A stretch of DNA of 7,941 nucleotides from contig JABDJY010000351.1 of NCBI GenBank assembly GCA_013003285.1, positions 1 to 7,941 of the forward strand, written 5' to 3'. A program made the position numbers and the translations under genes. This document shows, piece after piece, positions 1 through 6,016 of the stretch; positions within the stretch are counted from its first letter, which is position 1, and the number at the start of each line of letters is the position of its first letter. The notes beneath the pieces are model-generated. The model saw nothing but the letters and a program-made list of their open reading frames with translations. It was not told the DNA's origin and made no database searches. The stretch comes from Alphaproteobacteria bacterium. GTDB taxonomy: Bacteria; Pseudomonadota; Alphaproteobacteria; UBA6615.

Positions 1-487
1 CGTCGAAGGCGATCCGCAAGGCGGCGTCGACGGTGGCGGCGACGTCGGCCGGAGCGTCGACGCGGTGGACCAGCAGCCCGGACAAGCGCAGCACCTCGGG
101 TGTGGTTTGTCCCATTTGGACCTGCCACGGATTGAACTCGCCCCACTCGCCGCGCATGGTCACCAGGGTCACGAAGGGCAGCCGGCAGGCGCTGAGCAGC
201 GAGAACATGTTGACGCAATTGCCGACGCCGCTCGACTGCATGAGCATCACGCCCCGGTCGCCGCCCAGCCAGGCGCCGGCCAAATGGGCGACGCCTTCCT
301 CTTCGGTGCTCAATACCACCGCGTGCATGTCCGGGTCGGCGTGGCAGCGGTCGATCAGTCTCGAGTGGCCGGCATCGGGCACATAGACCACCTGACGGAT
401 CGTGTTGGCGCGAAACGATTCGTAGACGCCGTCGCGCCAATCAGCGGGATCGATGGCCGGTAAGGCTGTGGATTGGGTCAGGGTCAT
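1..487 (-). CDS. Thiamine-diphosphate decarboxylase, PYR-domain (alpha-type) subunit, partial (sulfopyruvate/phosphonopyruvate decarboxylase-like)
   Basis: Translating the minus strand from the ATG at 487-485 gives 162 codons with no stop, so the gene runs off the left edge and its C-terminus is missing. It begins MTLTQSTALP. Residues 60-74 read STEEEGVAHLAGAWL. Glu64, just before Gly65, sits where the conserved glutamate that activates the thiamine-diphosphate cofactor lies in PYR domains. Residues 82-90 read LMQSSGVGN, typical of sulfopyruvate decarboxylase alpha (ComD) and phosphonopyruvate decarboxylases. These enzymes decarboxylate a 3-substituted pyruvate to the aldehyde in the cytosol. 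In two-subunit forms this domain is about 170 residues, with the cofactor-binding PP domain encoded by the next gene, which would lie left of the window. A single-chain enzyme of about 370 residues is also possible. No clear Shine-Dalgarno precedes the ATG. The family is fairly sure; the substrate is not known. Confidence 0.82.
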   Translation of the reverse strand, partial: MTLTQSTALPAIDPADWRDGVYESFRANTIRQVVYVPDAGHSRLIDRCHADPDMHAVVLSTEEEGVAHLAGAWLGGDRGVMLMQSSGVGNCVNMFSLLSACRLPFVTLVTMRGEWGEFNPWQVQMGQTTPEVLRLSGLLVHRVDAPADVAATVDAALRIAFD

Positions 488-646
488 GGGTCGAGTTTGT
501 GAGGGCGTTAACCCGCCGTCAAGCGCTGCGGCCTTGCCACTCTCCCGTGCCGCTGCCTTTATCGTGGTGCTTTGACGCGAATCCCATTTCTTTCATAAGG
601 TTACGCCAGCGCGGTGTCATGGCGCGTGATTGAAACGGGGGCCGAA
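488..646. other. Divergent intergenic region, decarboxylase / GlsB-family gene
   Basis: The stretch between the two divergent starts carries regulatory signals for both genes. A candidate plus-strand promoter lies at 572-599. I found no convincing promoter for the minus-strand decarboxylase, no RNA gene and no repeat of note. A GTG at 614 could add 11 residues to the small plus-strand protein. That extension is poorly hydrophobic and unlike the family N-terminus, so I treat it as leader. Confidence 0.4.
572..599 (+). promoter_or_regulatory. Candidate sigma-70 type promoter for the GlsB-family gene
   Basis: TTGACG at 572-577 matches five of six bases of the -35 consensus. CATAAG at 594-599 matches four of six of the -10 consensus. 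The spacer is 16 bases. Transcription would start near 606, leaving a leader of about 40 bases before the ATG at 647. This is a consensus match by eye only; alphaproteobacterial promoters often deviate from it. Confidence 0.35.
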
Positions 647-910
647 ATGTTAGGTACAATTATTGTTTGGGTTATTCTGGGGCTAATCGCGGGCTTCTTA
701 GCCAAGTTCATCATGCCAGGCGATGATCCCGGTGGTTTGGTTGTCACTATAATCATCGGCATCGCCGGCGGTGTTATTGGCGGCTTTATCGGCAGGCTTT
801 TGGACATTGGCGATGTAACTGGCATCAACTTCGTCAGCGTTATCCTCGCCGTGGTCGGTGCCGTCGTTCTGCTCTTCGCCTATCGCATGATTAAAAAGAA
901 ATCCGCCTAG
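647..910 (+). CDS. GlsB/YeaQ/YmgE family small stress-response membrane protein
   Basis: An 87-residue protein starting MLGTIIVWVI, close to the usual 80-85 residues of this family (also called transglycosylase-associated proteins). It has three hydrophobic, glycine-rich segments at about residues 4-22, 31-50 and 62-80. The short hydrophilic loop MPGDDPGG (23-30) after the first segment is characteristic of the family, and the tail is basic (KKK at 83-85). It should be an inner-membrane protein. E. coli relatives are induced by stress, but the biochemical role is unresolved. I prefer the ATG at 647 to a GTG at 614 because the family N-terminus begins here and a G-rich stretch (GGGGG, 637-641) lies about 6 bases upstream. 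The first 18 codons favour A/T in third position (TTA, ATT, GTT, CTA), unlike neighbouring genes. It appears to be a single-gene unit. Confidence 0.9.
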   Translation: MLGTIIVWVILGLIAGFLAKFIMPGDDPGGLVVTIIIGIAGGVIGGFIGRLLDIGDVTGINFVSVILAVVGAVVLLFAYRMIKKKSA

Positions 911-917
911 CTAATAG

Positions 918-960
918 AGTGGTCAATTTGCCTTTGTTGAGACGATTGACCGCTTCTTGT
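918..960 (+). terminator. Probable rho-independent terminator after the GlsB-family gene
   Basis: AGTGGTCAAT at 918-927 pairs with ATTGACCGCT at 945-954, giving a 10-bp stem with one G-U wobble and a 17-base loop. The short T-rich run TTCTTGTT follows (954-961). The stem starts 8 bases after the stop codon. The long loop and broken T-tract make it weak, but position and orientation fit termination of the small gene ahead of the MFS operon. Confidence 0.5.
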
Positions 961-1032
961 TAAAGCCCAACGCAGGGTTGCGGACGCGGGGCGGTGCCGC
1001 TATGGCGGTGCTGAAATGACGTTCGCGCGGCC

Positions 1033-2271
1033 ATGACCGAATCCGATAAAGCCGAGCCTTCGCGGGCCGGGCTATGGTTGATCCTATTGGTCACCATCGC
1101 CGTGCAGGTTCTGGCGACCTTCACCACATTGTCGCTTGCCGCCATTGCGCCCGATGTGGCGTCCGGCATCGGCGTGTCGCCGGAACTCGTTGGCTTTCAG
1201 GTGAGCCTGATTTATCTGGGCGCCGCGGTGATGTCGACCGTGGCAGGGTTTCAGTTGCGCCGATGGGGGCCGGTGCGGATTAGCCAGGCCAGTTTGATGT
1301 TTTGCGCGGTTGGCGCCGCGTTGGCGATTGTGCCGTCGGTTGCCGTCATTGCCGTCGGGTCGCTCATCATCGGTTTCGGTTACGGCATGACCAACCCCGC
1401 GGCCTCCGAGTTGTTGCTGCGGTTGATGCCGCCGGAGCGTCGTAATCTGATCTTTTCCATCAAGCAGACCGGCGTGCCGATCGGCGGGGTTCTGGCCGGG
1501 CTAACCGCGCCATCGATCAGCCAAAATTTCGGTTGGCAATGGGCGCCGGCCGTCGCCGCCATATCATGTTTCTTATTGATCTTGGTGATGCAGCCGCTGC
1601 GCGCCGCATGGGACGCCGACCGCGACCCGACCGCGCGGTTCAGCGAACGGCCCTTCGACGCATTGACCGTGGTGTGGAAGTCGCCGCCGCTGCGCTGGTT
1701 GTCGATCAGCGGCTTTTTCTATGCCGCGGTGCAATTATCGCTGGCGACCTTCATTGTGACCCTGCTGGTCACCGATGCCGATTTCAGTTTGATCGAAGCG
1801 GGTGCCGTCCTCGCGGTTGTCCAGGCCTCTGGCGTTTTCGGGCGAGTCGCCTGGGGCTGGGTCGCCGACAGGCTCGGCCACGGTCTTGTTGTGCTGCTTA
1901 TCATGGGCGGCGCCTGTGTCACCGGTGGGCTGCTCACCATGGCGGTCTCTGAGGCTTGGGGCACCTTCGCCATCTACCTGCTGTTTACCCTGTTCGGCGT
2001 TAACGCGCTGGGCTGGACCGGGGTATTTCAGGTCGAGGCGGCGCGTTATGCCCCGGAGGGTAAGCTGGGCTCGGTGATCGGCGGGATCATTGCGCCGACT
2101 TACGGCGGGGTTATTTTCGGTCCGGCGGTGTTCTCCCTGGTGTTTGTCGCGGTCGGTTCCTACACCACGACCTTCGCGCTGGTTGCCCTGTTTGCCGGGT
2201 TTGGTATGCTCTCGCTCGCCCTGGTCGGCCGATCCGCAGCCCGTGACCCAAGCGTCTCTGCTCAATTCTAA
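1033..2271 (+). CDS. Major facilitator superfamily (MFS) transporter
   Basis: A 412-residue inner-membrane protein with about 12 hydrophobic segments, the normal MFS length. The loop after TM2 (GFQLRRWGPVR, 72-82) is a degenerate MFS motif A. The equivalent loop between TM8 and TM9 (GWVADRLGH, 275-283) is a clear match to it. TM5 carries KQTGVPIGGVLAG (144-156), a glycine-rich motif C-like stretch seen in carboxylate, cyanate and other small-molecule MFS carriers. Energy should come from the proton gradient; the substrate is unknown. The ATG at 1033 is the only start available because an in-frame TGA lies at 1012-1014, although the Shine-Dalgarno is poor. A weak promoter-like pair, TTGCGG (978-983) and TATGGC (1001-1006) with a 17-base spacer, lies just upstream. 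As first gene of the five-gene cluster ending with rutC, it probably imports the compound that the cluster degrades. Confidence 0.9.
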   Translation: MTESDKAEPSRAGLWLILLVTIAVQVLATFTTLSLAAIAPDVASGIGVSPELVGFQVSLIYLGAAVMSTVAGFQLRRWGPVRISQASLMFCAVGAALAIVPSVAVIAVGSLIIGFGYGMTNPAASELLLRLMPPERRNLIFSIKQTGVPIGGVLAGLTAPSISQNFGWQWAPAVAAISCFLLILVMQPLRAAWDADRDPTARFSERPFDALTVVWKSPPLRWLSISGFFYAAVQLSLATFIVTLLVTDADFSLIEAGAVLAVVQASGVFGRVAWGWVADRLGHGLVVLLIMGGACVTGGLLTMAVSEAWGTFAIYLLFTLFGVNALGWTGVFQVEAARYAPEGKLGSVIGGIIAPTYGGVIFGPAVFSLVFVAVGSYTTTFALVALFAGFGMLSLALVGRSAARDPSVSAQF

Positions 2272-2303
2272 ACCGCTACACACTGTTTTGAGGAAATAAT
2301 AAT

Positions 2304-3167
2304 ATGGAAACCTCTGTTTCGTTTATGTCCGATGGTCTGAAACTCGCCGGCGTCATGCACACGCCCGACGATATGAAGCCTGGCGAGAAACGCGCCGCCC
2401 TGCTTGTTCTGCATGGTTTCGGCACCAGCAAGGACGGCTCGACGCCAGAGATCATGGCGAACATGTTCTGCGATTGGGGGTATGTGGCCCTGCGCTTCGA
2501 TTTCCGCAGTTGCGGCGACAGCGAGGGCGAGCGCGGTCTGGTCCGCTGCCTCGATCAGGTTGAGGACACCAAAAATGCGGTCACCTGGATCGGCGAGCAG
2601 GAGGGTATCGACCCGCAACGGATCGGCGTGATCGGCCATAGCTTCGGCGCGGCCGTGGCGGTCTATGCCGGCGGCGTCGATGAACGTATCGCCGCCGTCA
2701 TCTCATCTTGTGGGTGGGGCGATGGCGACACCAAGTTCCAACTGCAGCATCTTGGTGACGATTGGACCAAATTCACCGATGCCTTGGCCGAGGGTAAACG
2801 CCGCCGCGACGCGGGCGAGCCCGATCTACGGATGTCGCGCTGGGACATCGTGCCCATCCCTGAACATCTGCGCGGCAATATGGGCGCAAACGTCATCATG
2901 GATTTTCCGTCGGAGACGGCGCAGAGCATGTTCGATTTCCGCGCTAACGATGTTGTTGGCAAAATCGCACCGCGCCCCTTGCTGCTGTTCCATGCCTCCG
3001 ATGATTCGGTCACACCGACCGATCAGTCGCTGCAATTGTTTGCCCATGCCGGCCAGCCGACCGATTTGCTCCTGCTCTCCGGGGTCGATCATTTTCCGTT
3101 TTCGATTGGCAATGACCGGCCACGTACCGCGCTGCTCGATTGGCTGAAGACTTATTTCCCGGCTTAA
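2304..3167 (+). CDS. Alpha/beta hydrolase family protein (serine hydrolase)
   Basis: A 287-residue cytosolic protein with a complete alpha/beta-hydrolase active site. HGFG (37-40) forms the oxyanion-hole loop. The nucleophile elbow is GHSFGAA (111-117) with Ser113. An acid is available in HASDDSVTP (Asp233 or Asp234), and the histidine is in GVDHFPF (His263). The fold begins with LLVLHGFG and DFRSCGDSEG strands typical of dienelactone-hydrolase or acyl-peptidase-like members. About 60 residues between the elbow and the acid (140-200) act as a lid and contain several charged segments. The Shine-Dalgarno GAGGA (2290-2294) is 9 bases before the ATG. It follows the MFS gene by 32 bases and is likely co-transcribed. 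It probably hydrolyses an ester, lactone, thioester or amide in the pathway. The substrate cannot be read from the sequence. Confidence 0.86.
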   Translation: METSVSFMSDGLKLAGVMHTPDDMKPGEKRAALLVLHGFGTSKDGSTPEIMANMFCDWGYVALRFDFRSCGDSEGERGLVRCLDQVEDTKNAVTWIGEQEGIDPQRIGVIGHSFGAAVAVYAGGVDERIAAVISSCGWGDGDTKFQLQHLGDDWTKFTDALAEGKRRRDAGEPDLRMSRWDIVPIPEHLRGNMGANVIMDFPSETAQSMFDFRANDVVGKIAPRPLLLFHASDDSVTPTDQSLQLFAHAGQPTDLLLLSGVDHFPFSIGNDRPRTALLDWLKTYFPA

Positions 3168-3232
3168 GGATTATCGATAGCTGGGCTATGCTGGGGGCCG
3201 CATAATTAAAAACAATCGGGAGGGACGGTTCG

Positions 3233-3805
3233 ATGGGTTACGAAATCTACACGCCGACGGCGGAAGAATTGGATGCGCGGATCGGGCGGTTCAACGAGCT
3301 GAAGCCCATGTCGACGGCCGACGATCTTTCCTGGGTGCCACAGAAAGCCTGGGAGATATTTTTCGCGCAAACCATCAAGGCGGTCATTCTGGAAGACACC
3401 AAGAGCCCCTTCGGTAACGACGCGCCGATTATCGGCGCCGAAGGCACGACCATGTTCATTTCCGAAATGCCGCCGGGGCAGGGGCCTTGCCTGCATTCCC
3501 ATAACAATACCTATGAGACCTTCATGGTGTTGCAGGGCACGATCGAATACCGCATCGGCGAACCCATTGTTCATAAAAGGGTGTTGAACAAATGGGATGT
3601 GTTCTCCTGTCCGCCGGGTATCTATCGCGAGTTCAGCAATGTCGGCGACGAGACGGCCTTCCAGCTTACGGTCCTGACCGGCCCGGTCGAGCGCGACGAC
3701 GTGTCCATGCCCCATTCGGTCAAGGAACGGGTCGCCAATGAATTCGGTGACGATGTGGCCAACGCCTTCGGCGCGCTGATGCCGTTCGATCCGCCAACGG
3801 CGTAG
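3233..3805 (+). CDS. Cupin-domain protein with an incomplete metal site
   Basis: A 190-residue protein with one cupin beta-barrel in about residues 65-150. Motif 1 is clear: GPCLHSHNNTYETFMVLQG (84-102) gives His88, His90 and Glu95 as metal ligands. Motif 2 is WDVFSCPPGIYREFSN (121-136). The usual histidine after PxGxx is replaced by Arg132, so only three canonical ligands remain. The N-terminal 60 residues, including WVPQKAWEIFF (34-44), and the C-terminal 40 are mostly helical extensions. Cupins of this size include dioxygenases, isomerases, lyases and small-molecule sensors. It does not look like a standard 3-hydroxyanthranilate dioxygenase. A strong Shine-Dalgarno GGGAGG (3218-3223) sits 9 bases before the ATG. 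It lies 65 bases after the hydrolase and 15 before the RutD-like gene, so it is probably part of the same pathway. The function is not known. Confidence 0.86.
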   Translation: MGYEIYTPTAEELDARIGRFNELKPMSTADDLSWVPQKAWEIFFAQTIKAVILEDTKSPFGNDAPIIGAEGTTMFISEMPPGQGPCLHSHNNTYETFMVLQGTIEYRIGEPIVHKRVLNKWDVFSCPPGIYREFSNVGDETAFQLTVLTGPVERDDVSMPHSVKERVANEFGDDVANAFGALMPFDPPTA

Positions 3806-3820
3806 AGGGCGGCGTAGAAG

Positions 3821-4606
3821 ATGCCCGTCGTTTCAGCGAACGGAATCCAACAATATTACGAGGTGGCCGGCGACGGTCCGCCCCTGGTGCTGGTCGCCGG
3901 CATGGGCGGCACGGCGAATTACTGGGGGGATCAGGTCGACTTCTTTGCCCAGCACTACACGGTGATCACTTACGACCAGCGCGGCACCGGCCGGTCGGAT
4001 CACACGCCGGTCACGAGCATCGAGCAATTACGCGACGATCTGCTGGCGTTGCTCGATGAGCTTGGGGTCGGGGTGGTCGATTTTATGGGCCATTCGACCG
4101 GCGGCAATATTGCCCAGATTGCGGGCATCGAGAACCCGGATCGATTGGCCAAGCTGGTGATCTATGCCAGCACCACCCATGGCGACCATTACCGCTCGAA
4201 AGTCTGGCGGGTGCGCCGCTCCATCCTCGAACAGCAGGGCGCCGCGCTGTATGGCGATATGAGCAGCCTGATGCTCTATCCGCCGCGCTGGATCGTCGAG
4301 AATGCGGATAAGCTGGAACGCCAACAAGAAGCGCAGATGAAGATGCTGGCGCCGGTCGAGGTGATGACCAGCCGCATCGAGGCGGTGCAGAAATTCGACC
4401 GGCGTGATCAGTTAAGCCAGATTTCGACGCCGACCCTGGTAATTTGTTCGAAAGACGACACGCAGACGCCGTCCTATTTCTCTGAATTTCTGGCAGAGAA
4501 CATACCAACGGCAGAGCTAATCCTCATGGATTATGGCGGGCACGCCTGTTCGCGCACGGTGCCGCAGGAATTCAATGAAATCGTCCTGAACTACTTTCAG
4601 AGCTAA
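3821..4606 (+). CDS. rutD: RutD-like alpha/beta hydrolase (aminoacrylate hydrolase family)
   Basis: A 261-residue alpha/beta hydrolase close in length to E. coli RutD. Several stretches match RutD as I remember it: MGGTANYW (28-35), YDQRGTG (51-57), LMLYPPRW (150-157), and above all DYGGHAC (237-243) near the C-terminus. RutD speeds the last step of the Rut pyrimidine pathway, clearing aminoacrylate to malonic semialdehyde and ammonia. The sequence shows a full serine-hydrolase triad: Ser92 in GHSTGG (90-95), Asp212 or Asp213 in SKDD, and His241. E. coli RutD, from memory, has alanine at the nucleophile position (GHALGA), so this protein may be a more conventional hydrolase. It starts 15 bases after the cupin, with GAGGG (3805-3809) overlapping the cupin stop codon. 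It ends 14 bases before the RutC-like gene, a pairing that supports the assignment. A generic esterase or enol-lactonase (PcaD-like) is the alternative. Confidence 0.8.
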   Translation: MPVVSANGIQQYYEVAGDGPPLVLVAGMGGTANYWGDQVDFFAQHYTVITYDQRGTGRSDHTPVTSIEQLRDDLLALLDELGVGVVDFMGHSTGGNIAQIAGIENPDRLAKLVIYASTTHGDHYRSKVWRVRRSILEQQGAALYGDMSSLMLYPPRWIVENADKLERQQEAQMKMLAPVEVMTSRIEAVQKFDRRDQLSQISTPTLVICSKDDTQTPSYFSEFLAENIPTAELILMDYGGHACSRTVPQEFNEIVLNYFQS

Positions 4607-4620
4607 CCGGAGAGAGACGA

Positions 4621-5004
4621 ATGGCACATCAAGCAATTATCCCCGCCGGGTCGGCGCCGCCGCTGGCACCCTATTCACCGGGCGTGCGGGTCGGCAACAC
4701 GGTCTATGTGTCGGGTGTGCTGGCGATGGATAGCGACGGCAATATTGTGGGCGAAGGCGATTTTAAGGCGCAGACGCGCCAAGTGCTGGAATCGATCAAG
4801 AGCGTGGTCGAGGCGGCGGGTGGCGCTATGAGCGACATCGCGTTCAACCAAATCTTCCTGTCTGACCTGGCCGGTTATGCCGCCATGAATGAGGTCTATG
4901 CGGAATATTTTCCGAGCAACCCGCCGGCGCGTTATTGCATCAAGGCCGAGTTGGTGAAGCCGGAATTTCTGGTCGAAATATCCTCGACCGCGCATATTGG
5001 CTAG
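4621..5004 (+). CDS. rutC: RutC-like RidA-family enamine/aminoacrylate deaminase
   Basis: A 127-residue RidA/YjgF/YER057c/UK114 protein of normal family length; it should form a cytosolic trimer with active sites between subunits. Matches to E. coli RutC, as remembered, run along the whole chain: IIPAGSAPPLAPY (6-18), VYVSGVLA (28-35), KAQTRQVLE (49-57), YAAMNEVYAEYFP (86-98) and PPARYCIKAELVKP (101-114). Arg104 is the conserved carboxylate-binding arginine, and Glu119 occupies the conserved position near the active site. Cys106 corresponds to the RutC/RidA-type cysteine. Such proteins hydrolyse 2- or 3-aminoacrylate and related enamines to the keto form and ammonia. The related 2-aminomuconate deaminases share the fold. 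GGAGAG (4609-4614) is 6 bases before the ATG. It is the last gene of the plus-strand cluster and follows the RutD-like gene directly; no rutA, rutB or rutF is in the window. Confidence 0.92.
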   Translation: MAHQAIIPAGSAPPLAPYSPGVRVGNTVYVSGVLAMDSDGNIVGEGDFKAQTRQVLESIKSVVEAAGGAMSDIAFNQIFLSDLAGYAAMNEVYAEYFPSNPPARYCIKAELVKPEFLVEISSTAHIG

Positions 5005-5011
5005 GTCTGGG

Positions 5012-5884
5012 TCACCGCTGCCGTAGTCCGGCGAGACCGGCGGCGGTGAGGGCGCCGACAACGATCAGCGCGCCGACGATCTGCAGCGGCGCGAGAAGCT
5101 CGCCGAGGAACAGAAACGCGGCGAACATGGTGAACAGCGGCTCCACATAGGAATAGAGCGTTGCTTTTGCCGGTCCGATCATGGCGATCGCGGCGAAATA
5201 ACCGATGATGCCGCAGGCGTAGAAAATCGACGTCCCGACAATGCCGACCCAGCCACTGGTCGATTGCGGCAATTGCAGGTCGCTGCGGATCAGGCTGAAG
5301 GTAATAAAGACGACTGCCGCGGTGGCCATCATATAAAAGGTCACCTGGCGCGAATCGCCGTTGCGAATCAAACGGCTGCTGACAGCCGAGACGACAGCCA
5401 GCCCCAATCCACCCAGCAACGCGTAAACAATGCCGATGACCGCGAGCTTTTCGGCGTTGACGCCGAGTGTCAGCGCCAGGCCGGCAAAGGCGACGATGGC
5501 GGCGGCGATGGTTATGGTGGTGAGTTTCTCCCAGCCCATGACGGCCACGATCAGGCTGGTGAACAGGGGAAACAGGAAAAAGATCAGCACCGCTAAGGAT
5601 ACCGACAGGATCTCGATAGCGTTCAGAATCGAGAATGAAAACGCGGCGGTGATCAACCCCAGACCGATCGCCGCGATGGTGTCGGCTTTGGACAGGGTGA
5701 AGCGGATGCCGGTGAACCATAGGACAATTGCCAGCACGACCGTCGGTACGATAAAGCGCGCGGTGGCGACCGTTAGCGGGTCGCTACCGTTCTGATAGGC
5801 GAGGCCGGCCATGCTGTTGGTCAGGGCGAAACTAACCGTGAAACCCAGGACGAGTGCGATCGCCAAATATAGGCGGCGTTCCAT
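5012..5884 (-). CDS. DMT-superfamily (EamA) transporter
   Basis: A 290-residue inner-membrane protein with ten hydrophobic segments forming two EamA repeats, the normal DMT exporter size. The first repeat ends around SLAVLIFFLFPLFTSLI (96-112). The second contains GPAKATLYSYVEPLFTMF (237-254) followed by FLGELLAPLQIVGA (259-272), the family's best-known signature. Relatives export amino acids, other metabolites or drugs, and some import; the direction and substrate here are unknown. GGGGGA (minus strand, 5899-5894) lies about 9 bases before the ATG and supports this start. The gene is divergent from the aminotransferase across 132 bases, which suggests shared control and perhaps export or uptake of its amino-acid substrate. 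Its stop lies only 7 bases from the rutC stop, in convergent orientation. Confidence 0.93.
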   Translation of the reverse strand: MERRLYLAIALVLGFTVSFALTNSMAGLAYQNGSDPLTVATARFIVPTVVLAIVLWFTGIRFTLSKADTIAAIGLGLITAAFSFSILNAIEILSVSLAVLIFFLFPLFTSLIVAVMGWEKLTTITIAAAIVAFAGLALTLGVNAEKLAVIGIVYALLGGLGLAVVSAVSSRLIRNGDSRQVTFYMMATAAVVFITFSLIRSDLQLPQSTSGWVGIVGTSIFYACGIIGYFAAIAMIGPAKATLYSYVEPLFTMFAAFLFLGELLAPLQIVGALIVVGALTAAGLAGLRQR

Positions 5885-6016
5885 TTATCGTTTCCCCCGA
5901 TTATTTTGGCCTACTCAAACACAAAGGCCCGCCACGTTGCACGAGATCATTTTCCATATGGCGCCGTGTGTCGTAACGTTAGTGTGTCGAACACCACCAA
6001 CGAAGTGGACTACGCC
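5885..6016. other. Divergent promoter region between EamA transporter and aminotransferase genes
   Basis: This is the 132-base upstream region shared by two divergently transcribed genes. It contains the 8-bp palindrome CCATATGG (5954-5961), an overlapping GGCGCC (5960-5965), and the composite repeat element at 5966-5989. The reading frame of the aminotransferase stays open upstream to a TTG at 5906. The structured DNA and the lack of family similarity in those 37 residues argue that the stretch is regulatory and not coding. No unambiguous -35/-10 pair was found on either strand. Confidence 0.55.
5966..5989. promoter_or_regulatory. Candidate operator: palindrome flanked by direct repeats
   Basis: The 8-base word GTGTGTCG occurs at 5966-5973 and again at 5982-5989. 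Exactly between them lies the perfect palindrome TAACGTTA (5974-5981). The centre of this palindrome is 20 bp from the centre of CCATATGG, about two helical turns. The location between divergent genes suggests binding of a dimeric regulator, but no regulator gene is visible in the window and none can be named. Confidence 0.33.

Noticed and set aside
65..463. Plus-strand open frames over the left edge
   Set aside because: They lie antisense to the minus-strand decarboxylase, which has recognisable family motifs, and their histidine/alanine-rich products look like out-of-frame shadows.
1735..2283. A 182-codon minus-strand open frame inside the MFS gene
   Set aside because: Its product is rich in charged residues without domain features, and it is fully antisense to a clear 12-segment transporter.
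3187..3204. Hairpin TATGC ... GCATA between the alpha/beta hydrolase and cupin genes, and a CATAAT -10-like box at 3201-3206
   Set aside because: The stem is only 5 bp with no T-tract after it, and no acceptable -35 lies 16-18 bases before CATAAT. Neither a terminator nor an internal promoter can be supported.
3799..3818. Direct repeat GGCGTAGA across the cupin stop and the cupin-RutD gap
   Set aside because: It is only 8 bases, twice, in G-rich DNA; it may be a chance or minor duplication with no visible role beyond the ribosome-site area.
5906..6016. A 37-residue N-terminal extension of the aminotransferase from a TTG at 5906
   Set aside because: The family N-terminus begins at the ATG at 6017. 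The extension has no family similarity, starts at a rare codon and overlaps the repeat-palindrome element and the divergent promoter region.
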